Shown here: positions 1 to 7,207 of the stretch, piece after piece | Position numbering within the stretch: position 1 is the stretch's first letter | Layout: each line of letters begins with the position of its first letter | Source: CAYQMF01 sp964418595 | Lineage (GTDB): Bacteria; Planctomycetota; UBA1135; UBA2386 | DNA: 44,219 nucleotides | Assembly (NCBI GenBank): GCA_964418595.1 | Contig: CAYQMF010000044.1 | Span: forward strand, 1-44,219 | Reading direction: 5' to 3' | Program-made: the position numbers and the translations under genes | Notes under the pieces: model-generated | Seen by the model: only the letters and a program-made list of their open reading frames with translations | Databases searched by the model: none | What the model was told of the DNA's origin: nothing

Positions 1-161
1 AGCTCGCCGAGCCCGCCCTCGCGTAGCTCGCCGTCGCAAGCATCCCGTCATGTCACGCGCATCGCGGCCGGGCCGTCGGACGCTTACTTTTCACGCGCTC
101 ACGACTTGGCGCGAATCACATGGGCTGAGAGCCCCGGCCGCACGCGCTCCGCCTTCAGCTG

Positions 162-563
162 TCAGCGTACCCGCATCAAGATGGACGTCATCTCCCCCAC
201 CGTGTCGGTCCTAAGAGTCAGCTTCTGAGTGACAGAGCGACCATCAGTTTCTGAACGCTCCATGAAGTTCAGAAACATTCGGTTGGTGCTCAGTGCGCGC
301 TCCAGATTCTGGTCAGGCACTTCAGAGGCCGACAGTCTGACTAACACCCAACCGTCGGGAATCGCATGCACGCCTTTCGCAACTACCAAGTCTCCGATCG
401 CCCACCCGTCGTGAGCCATCACGAGCTCAGACTTATTGTAGACTCTCAAGTAGCGATGATCAATCGTTGCCGCTCCGCGGTTATCCAGAGCGCTCTCCGC
501 GACCAAAGTCAAGATCGCACCCAACAAGAGAGCGATGGGAATCCACCACACCCGGACCCTCAC
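162..563 (-). CDS. Membrane-anchored hypothetical protein, second gene of a coupled pair
   Basis: The product is 133 aa. An N-terminal hydrophobic segment (IPIALLLGAILTLV, about residues 8-21) is followed by a soluble part of about 110 residues with no recognised domain. I chose the GTG at 561-563. It overlaps the TGA of the upstream gene by four bases (GTGA), and GGAGG lies just before it, which argues for translational coupling. A longer GTG start at 602 is possible. The C-terminal half has a hydrophobic strand, then a proline and a charged helix. That order is also seen in the anchored proteins at 8427-9290 and 34551-35411, which occupy the same place in similar gene pairs, but the similarity is weak. 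Function unknown; a signal-anchor facing the periplasm is inferred. Confidence 0.55.
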   Translation of the reverse strand: MRVRVWWIPIALLLGAILTLVAESALDNRGAATIDHRYLRVYNKSELVMAHDGWAIGDLVVAKGVHAIPDGWVLVRLSASEVPDQNLERALSTNRMFLNFMERSETDGRSVTQKLTLRTDTVGEMTSILMRVR

Positions 564-1387
564 ATGACCTCCACCAAGCTGGCCCCGGTTGTACAGGCGC
601 ACTGTACACGAAGTCTTGCGCCTGCCGTGACGCTTGCCGTAGCAATCGAGTCAAAGTATATTCCTATCGTTCTCCCGCCCAAGCTTAGACGCGACGTCGC
701 AGCAGTTATCACTGAACCGTCACCATCCGCCGGGTTAACGAAGCGCCACCGCTGTGGCTCCATGTGGCACGGAATCTCCTTAGGCGGCGGCTTGGGGCCG
801 GGATGCACCCATCCCGCAATCGTCACGTTGCACTTGCTCGGGCAGTTATTGTGTCTTCGCCCAGCTGTGAATCGAGCAATCATTCGACGAACATATTCCT
901 CAACCTTCGCCCTGCATTCATTGAGAGCTGCGCTTCGTGAACGGTCTCGGGAGATGGAGCTGTGGATAGCAGATGTGAAGTTTGCCTGCACTGCTACCAG
1001 GATGTCTACATGCTTGCACTTGGTCTGCCATTCTGTCATCGTGGATTCCATCACCCCTCCGTCACCCCCGGCGAGAGCTCCCTGGGAGTCTCCCACTCGA
1101 GAAGCCGCCTCAACCACTCCACATCCAGCTGGCGGAGCCAATCCCTGTGCATGATCACAAGAGCAACGTTGGCGTGGCGAGTTCAGCACCATAGCTTGTG
1201 CTGGGATGTCCTCCATGCTGCCTCCTCCTCTACTCGGACGCAAGTCCGGTTGCTCATAGCCGCTAAGCGGTAATATTGTGCCCGCTCGCAGCTGCAATTT
1301 GGCATTGGCTATGCCCATAGGCCGCAACAAACGAACTGAGGCTAGATCAGTAGCGTTGCGTTCAGAGTTACAGACTTGACAAGTCAT
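560..1387 (-). CDS. Cys-rich hypothetical protein, first gene of a coupled pair
   Basis: The product is 275 aa. The ATG at 1385-1387 is preceded by AGGAG at a good distance (AGGAGCAGGATCATG), which decides the start. The protein starts with CQVCNSE and has scattered cysteine pairs (CSCDH, CPSKC, CHMEP). It ends with a hydrophobic stretch and LRVQCACTTG. That tail resembles the end of the Cys-rich secreted protein at 35417-35992 (IMRVKCTACE) and, less well, that at 9465-9998 (VVQLNCHDC). No clear signal peptide is visible and the middle is low in recognisable structure. The stop overlaps the GTG start of the next gene. No family recognised. The region is less GC-rich than most of the window, so this may be accessory DNA. 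The first 100 residues look compositionally poor and could be misassigned. Confidence 0.45.
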   Translation of the reverse strand: MTCQVCNSERNATDLASVRLLRPMGIANAKLQLRAGTILPLSGYEQPDLRPSRGGGSMEDIPAQAMVLNSPRQRCSCDHAQGLAPPAGCGVVEAASRVGDSQGALAGGDGGVMESTMTEWQTKCKHVDILVAVQANFTSAIHSSISRDRSRSAALNECRAKVEEYVRRMIARFTAGRRHNNCPSKCNVTIAGWVHPGPKPPPKEIPCHMEPQRWRFVNPADGDGSVITAATSRLSLGGRTIGIYFDSIATASVTAGARLRVQCACTTGASLVEVM

Positions 1388-1587
1388 GATCCTGCTCCTA
1401 ACATGGCTGTGATGCCCAGTCAGTGCAACGAGCGACCCTACGCTCCCGCTGATGGTGAACTTCATGCGCATTGGCTGATTCGGACAAGAATGCGCTTGGG
1501 CGTTCAGCGTTCGGAGACGGGTAATCTGCGCACTCGCAAACCCGCAATCGCCGGTCAGGGTGAACGATTCGCGAGAGTGTTGCTCGG

Positions 1588-1645
1588 GCGCCTGCAGAGG
1601 CGCAGGAATGACAAGGCATTGCCCAGACTCCAGTTCTTGTGGAGT
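1588..1645 (-). terminator. Two stem-loops just after the 113-aa protein gene
   Basis: Right after the TAA of the 1645-1986 gene there is an ACTCCA/TGGAGT stem with a 7-nt loop (1627-1645). A second stem, GCGCCT/AGGCGC with loop GCAG, follows at 1588-1603. Neither is followed by a T-run, so this is a candidate termination or processing region rather than a classical terminator. It separates the three-paralogue array from the coupled pair downstream. Confidence 0.35.
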
Positions 1646-1986
1646 TATACGTTGGTGAGGTTGAAGTGTACCGCGACGATGGCGAGGGCCACCTCACCAT
1701 CGAGGATGAAGGAAAGGCACAGGTACGGCCTGGTGATGGAGGTGACCGCCGCCGGGAAGTCGAATCCGACAGTGAAAGTCGTCCCGAGCGTGGCTAGGTT
1801 GGTCCAGTTCTCGAGGTCGTCGCTGCCCTGGACGGTGACCGTGAGGTTCGCGTCCGTCCTGAGCACGACGAGGCTGAAGCTCGCTGCGTTGAACCCCGTG
1901 GCGTCGATGATCCGAGTGACCGGACCGATGGGTGGCACGGAGAGCGACGTCGTGGTGATGCAGAGCCGTTCGCAGAGCACGCCCAT
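1645..1986 (-). CDS. Small beta-rich protein, tandem paralogue 3 of 3
   Basis: The product is 113 aa. GGAGG lies five bases before the ATG (GGAGGTCGTGATG), so the ATG at 1984-1986 is preferred to the GTG one codon upstream. The sequence is almost all alternating hydrophobic and polar, with the motif VQGSDDLENWT near the middle and ITRPYLCLSFILDG near the end. Both motifs recur in the two genes upstream (QESNDLENWS with AYVRMKYTITG, and LSFDKINWT with APYLRLKFTLTG). This suggests a single small beta-sandwich family expanded by tandem duplication. No signal peptide is obvious and no named family was recognised. The S-x-D-x-x-x-W core recalls ligand-binding or virion surface beta-sandwiches, but that is only a shape argument. 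Confidence 0.65.
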   Translation of the reverse strand: MGVLCERLCITTTSLSVPPIGPVTRIIDATGFNAASFSLVVLRTDANLTVTVQGSDDLENWTNLATLGTTFTVGFDFPAAVTSITRPYLCLSFILDGEVALAIVAVHFNLTNV

Positions 1987-2111
1987 CACGACCTCCTGCA
2001 GGGCGGGGGAGAGGAGTCGTCCCCGCCTCCCGGAAGAGCTGTCTTTCCGAGTGGCGGCGTACGGGCGCGCAGACGGGTGCTGGTCGCGGCTTTCATGGTG
2101 TATGGCTCAGG

Positions 2112-2453
2112 CTACTGCTGGCTCACGGAGAGGGAGCAGGCGAGGATGGCCTTGCCGGAGCCGGTGATCGTGTACTTCATCCTGACGTACGCGCCAGAGA
2201 TCGCGGTCACGGCGGTGAGGACCTTGTAGCCGACGACGGTGACGGTGGTTGCCGATCCCTTGTCGGACCAGTTCTCGAGGTCGTTGCTCTCCTGGAGCTG
2301 GCAGGAGACGTTCGTGGCCGTGAGGGCCTGCATGACCACGGTGCCCTGCGCGGCGTTGGCACCGGTCATGGCTACGGGTTGCGAGACCTCGGAGACGGGG
2401 CCGGTGGCACCGGCAGTGTCGAGGGAGAGGTTCTTGGCGAGTTGCTGTTCCAT
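2112..2453 (-). CDS. Small beta-rich protein, tandem paralogue 2 of 3
   Basis: The product is 113 aa and starts MEQQLAKNLS at the ATG at 2451-2453, nine bases after the stop of paralogue 1. It contains QLQESNDLENWSD around residues 53-65 and AYVRMKYTITG near the C-terminus, the two signatures of this array. No Shine-Dalgarno sequence is visible; translation probably relies on the short distance from the upstream stop. There is no signal peptide or membrane segment. The absence of Cys and the regular beta pattern suggest a stable, possibly self-assembling domain, which is inference. A 125-bp spacer separates it from paralogue 3. Confidence 0.65.
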   Translation of the reverse strand: MEQQLAKNLSLDTAGATGPVSEVSQPVAMTGANAAQGTVVMQALTATNVSCQLQESNDLENWSDKGSATTVTVVGYKVLTAVTAISGAYVRMKYTITGSGKAILACSLSVSQQ

Positions 2454-2462
2454 CGTGGTTGT

Positions 2463-2801
2463 TCAGGTGTTGAAGAGGTTGACGACGTACTGGAGCAGGC
2501 TCGAGTCCCCGGTGAGGGTGAATTTGAGCCGGAGGTAGGGAGCGGTGAGCGCGGAGACGGGTTCGAGGCTGGCGGCGCCGACCGCATCGATGTCCTGGGA
2601 GCCCGCGGGCCCCGGGGACTCTGTCCAGTTGATCTTGTCGAAGCTCAGCTGGAGGGTGAGGTTGACGGTCGGCGTGGACCCGGAGAGTTCCGTGGCGATG
2701 GTGAAGCAGGCGACAGCGTTGTGGCCTGCGGTGGCCATCGCCGTCGAGTAGGCGACTGGCGAAGCTGCCGAGAGTGCGACGCTGCCGCGATGGATGGCCA
2801 T
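2463..2801 (-). CDS. Small beta-rich protein, tandem paralogue 1 of 3
   Basis: The product is 112 aa when started at the ATG at 2799-2801 (MAIHRGSVAL); a TTG at 2885 would extend it by 28 poorly conserved residues. It has LQLSFDKINWTES in the middle and APYLRLKFTLTGD near the end, matching the two genes downstream at about one residue in four plus these motifs. It is the first gene after the truncated sigma-like reading frame (stop at 2889), so before the insertion the sigma-like gene and the three paralogues may have formed one unit. Function unknown. Confidence 0.6.
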   Translation of the reverse strand: MAIHRGSVALSAASPVAYSTAMATAGHNAVACFTIATELSGSTPTVNLTLQLSFDKINWTESPGPAGSQDIDAVGAASLEPVSALTAPYLRLKFTLTGDSSLLQYVVNLFNT

Positions 2802-2888
2802 GTGTCGTGGCGAGGACCCGGTGCTGGAAATCTTGGTGTCGCGCGCGCTATCGGAGGGTTCACGCCCTCCCGCGACACGAGCCAAGTC

Positions 2889-3345
2889 TCAGGTGTGCGG
2901 AGGGGGCACATCGAGGAGCCGAATCTTGACCGCCAGGTTGGTCAGCGCCCGACGTACCGAGAATGGCGGAATCCCCACAACCCGAGACAAGTCCTTCGTG
3001 CCGGGGACTCCGCGTGCGAGCGCCATCACGAGCGTGAGGTCGAGAGGAGTCGCGCGTCCATCGCGGTTGCCCTTCGGCCCCTGCGTTGCAGCGAGCGGAG
3101 GATGTACGGTGTCCGAGAGCCACGCTCGCGTGCGAGCGGAGAGACTCGTCCCTGTCTCCGCGGTCGAGACGAGTTCCTCCAGGAGAGATCCAGGCTGCCG
3201 AAGGCGCACCCGGTGGTGGCGACGCGCGCAGTTTCGGGTTACCGAGGCGACGAACGCCCTGACGTCATGGACGGTGGTCGTGACCTCCAGGAGCGCGAGA
3301 ACCGTGTCGTGGACGACGTCGTCGACCTCCAGAAGGAGGTCGCCC
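2889..3345 (-). pseudogene. Sigma-factor-like gene relic, 5' end lost to an IS66 fragment
   Basis: Minus-strand translation gives VDDVVHDTVLALLE, then DVRAFVASVTRNCARRHHR, then a linker, then VVGIPPFSVRRAL and a stop. The first two blocks look like sigma-70 region 2 (DxVHDxxLALLE ... VRAxxxxVxRNxAR), and the last like a region 4 helix-turn-helix. The closest thing in this window is the intact 177-aa protein at 36219-36752, which has HVRGWGRVVGRNIAR and SVGMTPFSLRRML in the same order and spacing. Upstream of about 3345 the frame runs antisense to IS66 transposase and loses sense, so the first 45 or so residues are missing. No start codon survives; it is presumably non-functional. The exact junction within 3310-3350 is uncertain. 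Confidence 0.6.
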
Positions 3346-4190
3346 GGTTGAGCAAGCTGCTGTTCCGACCCAAGTCGGAGCGTCGGCGCTACGGCGCCGA
3401 CAATCCCAAGCAGCTCTTCCTGTTCGTCGCCGACCAGGTTGCCGAGGCGGAGAGCACCGCAGAGGCCAAGGGTGTCGAGGGCTCGATCGAGGTCCAGGCG
3501 CCCGCCGACGCACTGAAGAAGAAACCCCATCAGCCTGCGAAGCGCCGCAGGGAGTTCCCCGATCACGTGCCCACCGTGCGGACGACCTACGAGTTGCCCG
3601 CCGACAAGCAGGTCTGCGCCTGCGGTGAGTCCATGCACGGGATGGGCGAAGAGGTCTCCCGCGAGCTCGAGCGCATCGAGATGACCATCGTCAACGAGAT
3701 CCCCCGGCAAGAAGTACGCGTGCCGCAAGTGCGGCGATGGCGTGGTGACCACACCCGGCCCCGACCGGGTTCTCGACCGCGCGCTGCTCGGCCCGGGCTT
3801 CCTCAGCCACGTGCTCACCGAGCGGTTCGGCAACCACATGCCCTACTACCGGCTCGAGCAGAAGTACGCGAGCGAGGGCCTCGCGCTGTCGCGGACCGTG
3901 CTGCAGCGCTCGGCGGCGCGTTGCGCCGAGTTGCTCGAGCCGATCGCGGCACAACTCCAGCTCGAGATCCTGGCCTCGCCCGTGATCCACACCGACGACA
4001 CGTCGGTTCGGCTGGTGCATCCCAAGAACGACGAGGCGTCACGCCTGGCGAGGCTGGGGGTCTACCTCGATCGGGAGGATCGGCACTGGTACGACTTCAC
4101 CGAGACCCGGAAGCGCGACGGTCCGCAGCGTGTGCTCGGCGACTACCAGGGCTTCGTGCAGGCCGACGCCTACGCCGGCTACGACAGGTC
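3334..4190 (+). pseudogene. IS66-family transposase (TnpC) fragment, frameshifted and truncated at both ends
   Basis: The first frame reads LSKLLFRPKSERRRYG, then REFPDHVPTVRTTYELP and CACGESMHGMGEEVS, which is the N-terminal and zinc-binding part of IS66 transposases. At the C-run 3701-3705 the frame changes, and the next frame continues KKYACRKCGDGVVTTP, MPYYRLEQKYASEGL, then VIHTDDTSVRL (first catalytic Asp) and GFVQADAYAGYDR (second catalytic Asp). It stops matching at about 4190, before the catalytic Glu. The IS66 partner genes tnpA and tnpB are absent. The 5' edge abuts the sigma-like relic on the other strand, and the 3' edge abuts an IS21-type terminus. It is dead as a transposase. 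Confidence 0.85.
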
Positions 4191-4312
4191 AATTCTGCGC
4201 ATGCACCCACCATCGCGACATCACGACGAGAGTCCATCTCCCGCGAGCGCGGCCGTCGGATGCCCGGCGTCAATTACATTTGTGCAGTGGCGACAACTAC
4301 ACTTGTGCATCC
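4191..4312 (-). mobile_element. Probable terminal region of an IS21-type element
   Basis: At the point where IS66 homology ends, the sequence carries related short repeats: GTCAATTCTGCGCATG at 4190-4205, GTCAATTACATTTGTGCA at 4269-4286, and ACTTGTGCAT at 4304-4313. Multiple terminal repeats of this kind are typical of IS21-family ends, where the transposase binds. The orientation fits: the istB remnant on the minus strand runs towards this end. I cannot define the exact terminal dinucleotide or target duplication because the other end of the element is gone. Confidence 0.45.
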
Positions 4313-4326
4313 GCGGGGGGGGGTGA

Positions 4327-4451
4327 CAGGGGGGACGCAGTCCCCCCTGGGGACTGGGTGAAGGCTGCGGGGCCCCTGCCGACGCGCAGCGTCGGTAGGG
4401 CGCAGTCTGAGCGCCCTGCCCGGAGGGCAGGGCCACCCCCCATGGGGGGTG
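4327..4451. repeat. Cluster of five consecutive hairpins
   Basis: Five inverted repeats follow each other almost without gaps. CAGGGGGGAC/GTCCCCCCTG has loop GCA (4327-4349). CCTGCCGACG/CGTCGGTAGG has loop CGCAG and one G-T pair (4375-4399). AGGGCGC/GCGCCCT is at 4397-4417. GCCCTGCCC/GGGCAGGGC has loop GGA (4413-4433). The perfect 18-bp palindrome CACCCCCCATGGGGGGTG is at 4434-4451. Neighbouring stems share bases, so they cannot all form at once. The cluster lies in the non-coding stretch between the IS21-type end and the istB stop. It may be an IS-internal regulatory or terminator array, or a separate palindromic repeat that landed there. Confidence 0.75.
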
Positions 4452-4573
4452 CGAGTCGGCAAGTTCGCCCGACCAACGACGCGCCACGTTGCCCCAGGAT
4501 CGACGATCGCGAGTCGCCTCGACCCCTGAGACCTTGGCGGATCAAGGTCGGTCGCGACCGGCGACCATCGCGA

Positions 4574-4965
4574 CTACGCGTCCGTCGTCGACCTAGCCGG
4601 TGTGGCGACGTTGCGCTTCTTCGCTTCGTCGTCGCGCCAACTCGAGCCCGTCAGTTCGAGGATGACCGAGTGGTGCACGACGCGATCGATGGCGGCGGCG
4701 GTGGTCATCGGGTCCTTGAAGATCTTGTCCCACTGGGAAAACACCAGGTTGCTGGTGATCATCACGCTGCGTCGCTCGTACCGCTCGGCGAGGAATGTGA
4801 ACAGCACCTCCATCTCCTCGCGGTCCTGTTGGATGTAGCCGATGTCGTCGAGGATGATGACGTCGAATCGGTCGAGGCGCCGCAGCTCCTTCTCCAGGGT
4901 CAGCTGGCGCTTGGCGATCAACAGATGCTGGACGAGCGCGAACGCCGGGCGGAACAAGAGGATCA
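4574..4965 (-). pseudogene. istB: IstB-like ATPase of an IS21-family element, N-terminal part missing
   Basis: About 130 C-terminal residues are intact: AFALVQHLLIAKRQLTLEK, then the Walker B stretch FDVIILDDIGYIQQ, REEMEVLFTFLAERYERRS, VMITSNLVFSQWDKIF and DPMTTAAAIDRVVHHSV. This is the IS21 transposition helper ATPase. The Walker A half, which normally precedes these residues, is absent upstream of about 4965, and the reading frame there turns into unrelated Arg-rich sequence. IstA, which would lie upstream on the minus strand, is also missing. The protein cannot bind ATP normally and has no evident start, so it is a relic. Confidence 0.85.
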
Positions 4966-5133
4966 TCCGTCTCGTGGGCGTCGCTGCCCGCGACGCCGGC
5001 GCCAAGAACGGCGGCTCCGACCCAGCGGTGAGCAGGTGTCCAGCATGAGGGCCTGGAAGCGGAGGGGCGGGATCGGCCAGGTCAAACTGCAGTGGGCGCG
5101 GACGATTCGCGGGCTGCGAGTTCGCCGCGCACC
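4966..5133. other. Scar between the istB relic and the next gene
   Basis: This stretch of about 170 bp has no coding frame that resembles anything. It joins the broken istB to the 3' end of the exported-protein gene at 5134. It probably contains the right-hand deletion endpoint of the IS21 element. I see no terminator or terminal repeat here. Confidence 0.4.
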
Positions 5134-5946
5134 TCAGCCGTCGCCCCTGCAGGGCACGAGCCCCGGTGGGATCGCCGGGAAGCGGAACACCGTCGTCGTG
5201 CCCCACGGTGACAACTCGCGCTCGCGGTCTTCGACCGGGGCGGTGACGACGATGCCGAGAGCTTCGCTCTCGCGCGTGACCCGCCAGTCGACGAGCGGGA
5301 CCTGCGGCGCGGCCCACGCCTCGACGCGCTGGTCGTTCGGCGCGTCGAACCAGATCCACCAGCCCCGGCGCACGGAGCTGCCGTCGGCCCAGTCGACCCG
5401 CGCGCGGATCACCAGTTCGCTGCCGCCGACGTGACTGCCGGTGGGGGTGTCGACGAGGCCGAGGTACGAGAAGCGCTCGTCGCGGTGGCAGGTGAGTTCG
5501 GCGTTGATGTGGTCGACGTAGCCGAGGTTGGGGTCGAGCATCCACGCGCCGGGCGAAAGGTTGCCGCGCGCGCGGCGGAACCAATCGACGTAGGCGACGG
5601 GCTTGCCGCGGCCGTCGTACTCGAGCACCGCGGCGAAGGGCCACGCGCGGTCCATCGGCTTCACCATGGTCTCGCCCTTCCAGTGCGCGGCGCCGCTGCG
5701 CACGGGGCCGACCGCGAGCACCGGCTTGCCGTCGTGGCGCTCCCATCCCGACGTGTGCGCGTCGGCGCGGCGCCTGAGGGCGAGGCGCACGATCTCCTCG
5801 TGGCGCGGGCGCAGGAGCGGGCGCGTGTAGAGGTAGAGCTCGGCGTGCCGTGGCGCCGGCGGCGCGGCGCGTCGGGCCATGTCCGTGCGCACGGCCAGCA
5901 AGCCCGCGGTGGCAACGAAGAACCGGCGGCGGTCGAGGTCGCTCAT
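5134..5946 (-). CDS. Exported hypothetical protein with Tat-like signal
   Basis: The product is 270 aa and starts MSDLDRRRFFVATAGLLAV. A twin-arginine-like RRRFF followed by a hydrophobic stretch suggests Tat export, as for many planctomycete cofactor or periplasmic proteins. The mature part is rich in Trp and Asp (VAYVDWFRRARGNLSPG, RRGWWIWFDAPNDQRVEAW, WGTTTVFRFPAI). It appears beta-rich and has no motif I can assign. The start overlaps the stop of the upstream gene (ATGA, 5943-5946), so the two are translationally coupled and probably work together. It is intact despite bordering the IS scar. Confidence 0.75.
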   Translation of the reverse strand: MSDLDRRRFFVATAGLLAVRTDMARRAAPPAPRHAELYLYTRPLLRPRHEEIVRLALRRRADAHTSGWERHDGKPVLAVGPVRSGAAHWKGETMVKPMDRAWPFAAVLEYDGRGKPVAYVDWFRRARGNLSPGAWMLDPNLGYVDHINAELTCHRDERFSYLGLVDTPTGSHVGGSELVIRARVDWADGSSVRRGWWIWFDAPNDQRVEAWAAPQVPLVDWRVTRESEALGIVVTAPVEDRERELSPWGTTTVFRFPAIPPGLVPCRGDG

Positions 5947-7112
5947 CGCCGCGGATACGCCTCCTTCACCCAGGCGCGCAGCCGCGCGTCGAGAGCATCG
6001 AGGTCGAGGCCGGTGCCCGCGCGCAGGACCTCGGCGGCGTCGGCGCCCGCCTTCGCCGCGCGCAGCACGCGCGGCAGCGGCCGCTGCGACGTGATCGGGC
6101 CCGGCGTGTTGGGCGCGGCGGTGGGCTGCGAAAGGTAGTCGACGAGCGCGAAGGCCAGTGCGTGGTGGCGCGGCTCGAAGTCCGCGGCGGGGCGACCGAG
6201 CAGATCTGCGAGCGTCGGCAGCAGGGAGCCTTCGAGCAACTCGCGCACGCCGGGGCGCCAGCGCCCACCGAAGCATCGACGCGGCGCCTGCAGGCGTTCG
6301 AGCTGGCAGAAGTTCTCGCACACCTCGCCCGGTTGCCCGGCTTCGAGCCAATGGGCGATGCCTTCGTCGAGCCAGCCGTGGCCCGACTCGGTGAGCCGAC
6401 CCACGGGCGGCAGCGCGGCCGTGACGACGTGGGCGAGGGCATGCGCGAGCCGGCGTTGGAGCGCGGCGTCGTCGGGCATCGAGCGCCGGTCGTGCAGCAG
6501 GATGGCGACGCGGCGCGCCGGCTCGACGACGCCGACGCCCTGCACCTCGAGCCCGGCGAGGTGGGCGGTGAGGCGGGCGCAGTCGAGTTCGTCGCGGAAG
6601 ATGGCGATCGTGACGCGGCTGGTCGTGCTCTGGTCGGAGGCGACGTCGGCCTCGCCCAGGCCCAGGGCCTTCACGGCACGCGTGCGCAGGGCCTCGAGGC
6701 GCTCTGCGTAGAGGTGCGTCTGCGCGTGCACGTCCTTCGCGGGGCAATCGTCGATGGGTCCAGGGGCGAACCACAGATCGAAGTGCGCGGTCCGACAGGC
6801 GATGGGCGCGCGTGTGATGCCGGCCGCGGACACGAGCCCGCTCACTTCGCGCAGCCATGCACCCGCCGCTTCGCGTTGCCGCGCGAGGCCGGACTCGACG
6901 CGCGCACCGGCAGCGCACTTCGCGCACGCGACCGCAGCCGCGCCAGCGCACGCGCGACACCGGGCGCCCACGCTGCACGCGACCACGGCGGCCTCGAGAT
7001 CGGCGGCGCAGACGCGACACGCGAGCGAACCTGCGTCGCCGCAGGTCGCGCACGGTTCCTGCGCGGCGATGGGTGCGATCACGCTCAGGAGCAGTCCGAA
7101 CAAGCGGCGCAT
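5943..7112 (-). CDS. Secreted protein with Cys-rich N-terminus and degenerate gluzincin-like domain
   Basis: The product is 389 aa. A signal peptide (MRRLFGLLLSVIAPIAAQ) is followed by a cysteine-rich segment with repeated CxxC pairs (CATCGDAGSLACRVC, CRACAGAA, CAKCAAG) that recall DnaJ-type zinc knuckles. The central and C-terminal part has LAHALAHVV, then 20 residues later WLDEGIAHWLE. That layout is the helix pair of MA-clan zinc peptidases, but the HExxH Glu is replaced (HALAH), so catalysis is doubtful. It is the first gene of a pair with the Tat-type protein downstream (ATGA overlap). The function could be zinc binding or a pseudo-peptidase scaffold; which one is inference. Confidence 0.75.
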   Translation of the reverse strand: MRRLFGLLLSVIAPIAAQEPCATCGDAGSLACRVCAADLEAAVVACSVGARCRACAGAAAVACAKCAAGARVESGLARQREAAGAWLREVSGLVSAAGITRAPIACRTAHFDLWFAPGPIDDCPAKDVHAQTHLYAERLEALRTRAVKALGLGEADVASDQSTTSRVTIAIFRDELDCARLTAHLAGLEVQGVGVVEPARRVAILLHDRRSMPDDAALQRRLAHALAHVVTAALPPVGRLTESGHGWLDEGIAHWLEAGQPGEVCENFCQLERLQAPRRCFGGRWRPGVRELLEGSLLPTLADLLGRPAADFEPRHHALAFALVDYLSQPTAAPNTPGPITSQRPLPRVLRAAKAGADAAEVLRAGTGLDLDALDARLRAWVKEAYPRR

Positions 7113-7207
7113 GTTTCGCCTCGAGACCGGCTCCCTCCGCCGACCATCATCACGCGACCGACCGCGGTTGGCGCGGCAGGTCAGGAATGCACGGGCGAGC
7201 GCAGGTC

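Noticed and set aside
1..161. Search for a gene, promoter or RNA in the left edge
   Set aside because: No frame, repeat or structure stands out beyond GC bias.
4315..4323. A run of nine G next to the hairpin cluster
   Set aside because: Possibly a slippage site, but it is not in front of an intact gene, so no regulatory role can be argued.
2379..4361. A 660-aa plus-strand open frame covering the sigma relic, paralogue 1 and the IS66 fragment
   Set aside because: Only its middle part (about 3334-3705) is real IS66 transposase. The rest is antisense to genes on the minus strand or an off-frame continuation past the frameshift.
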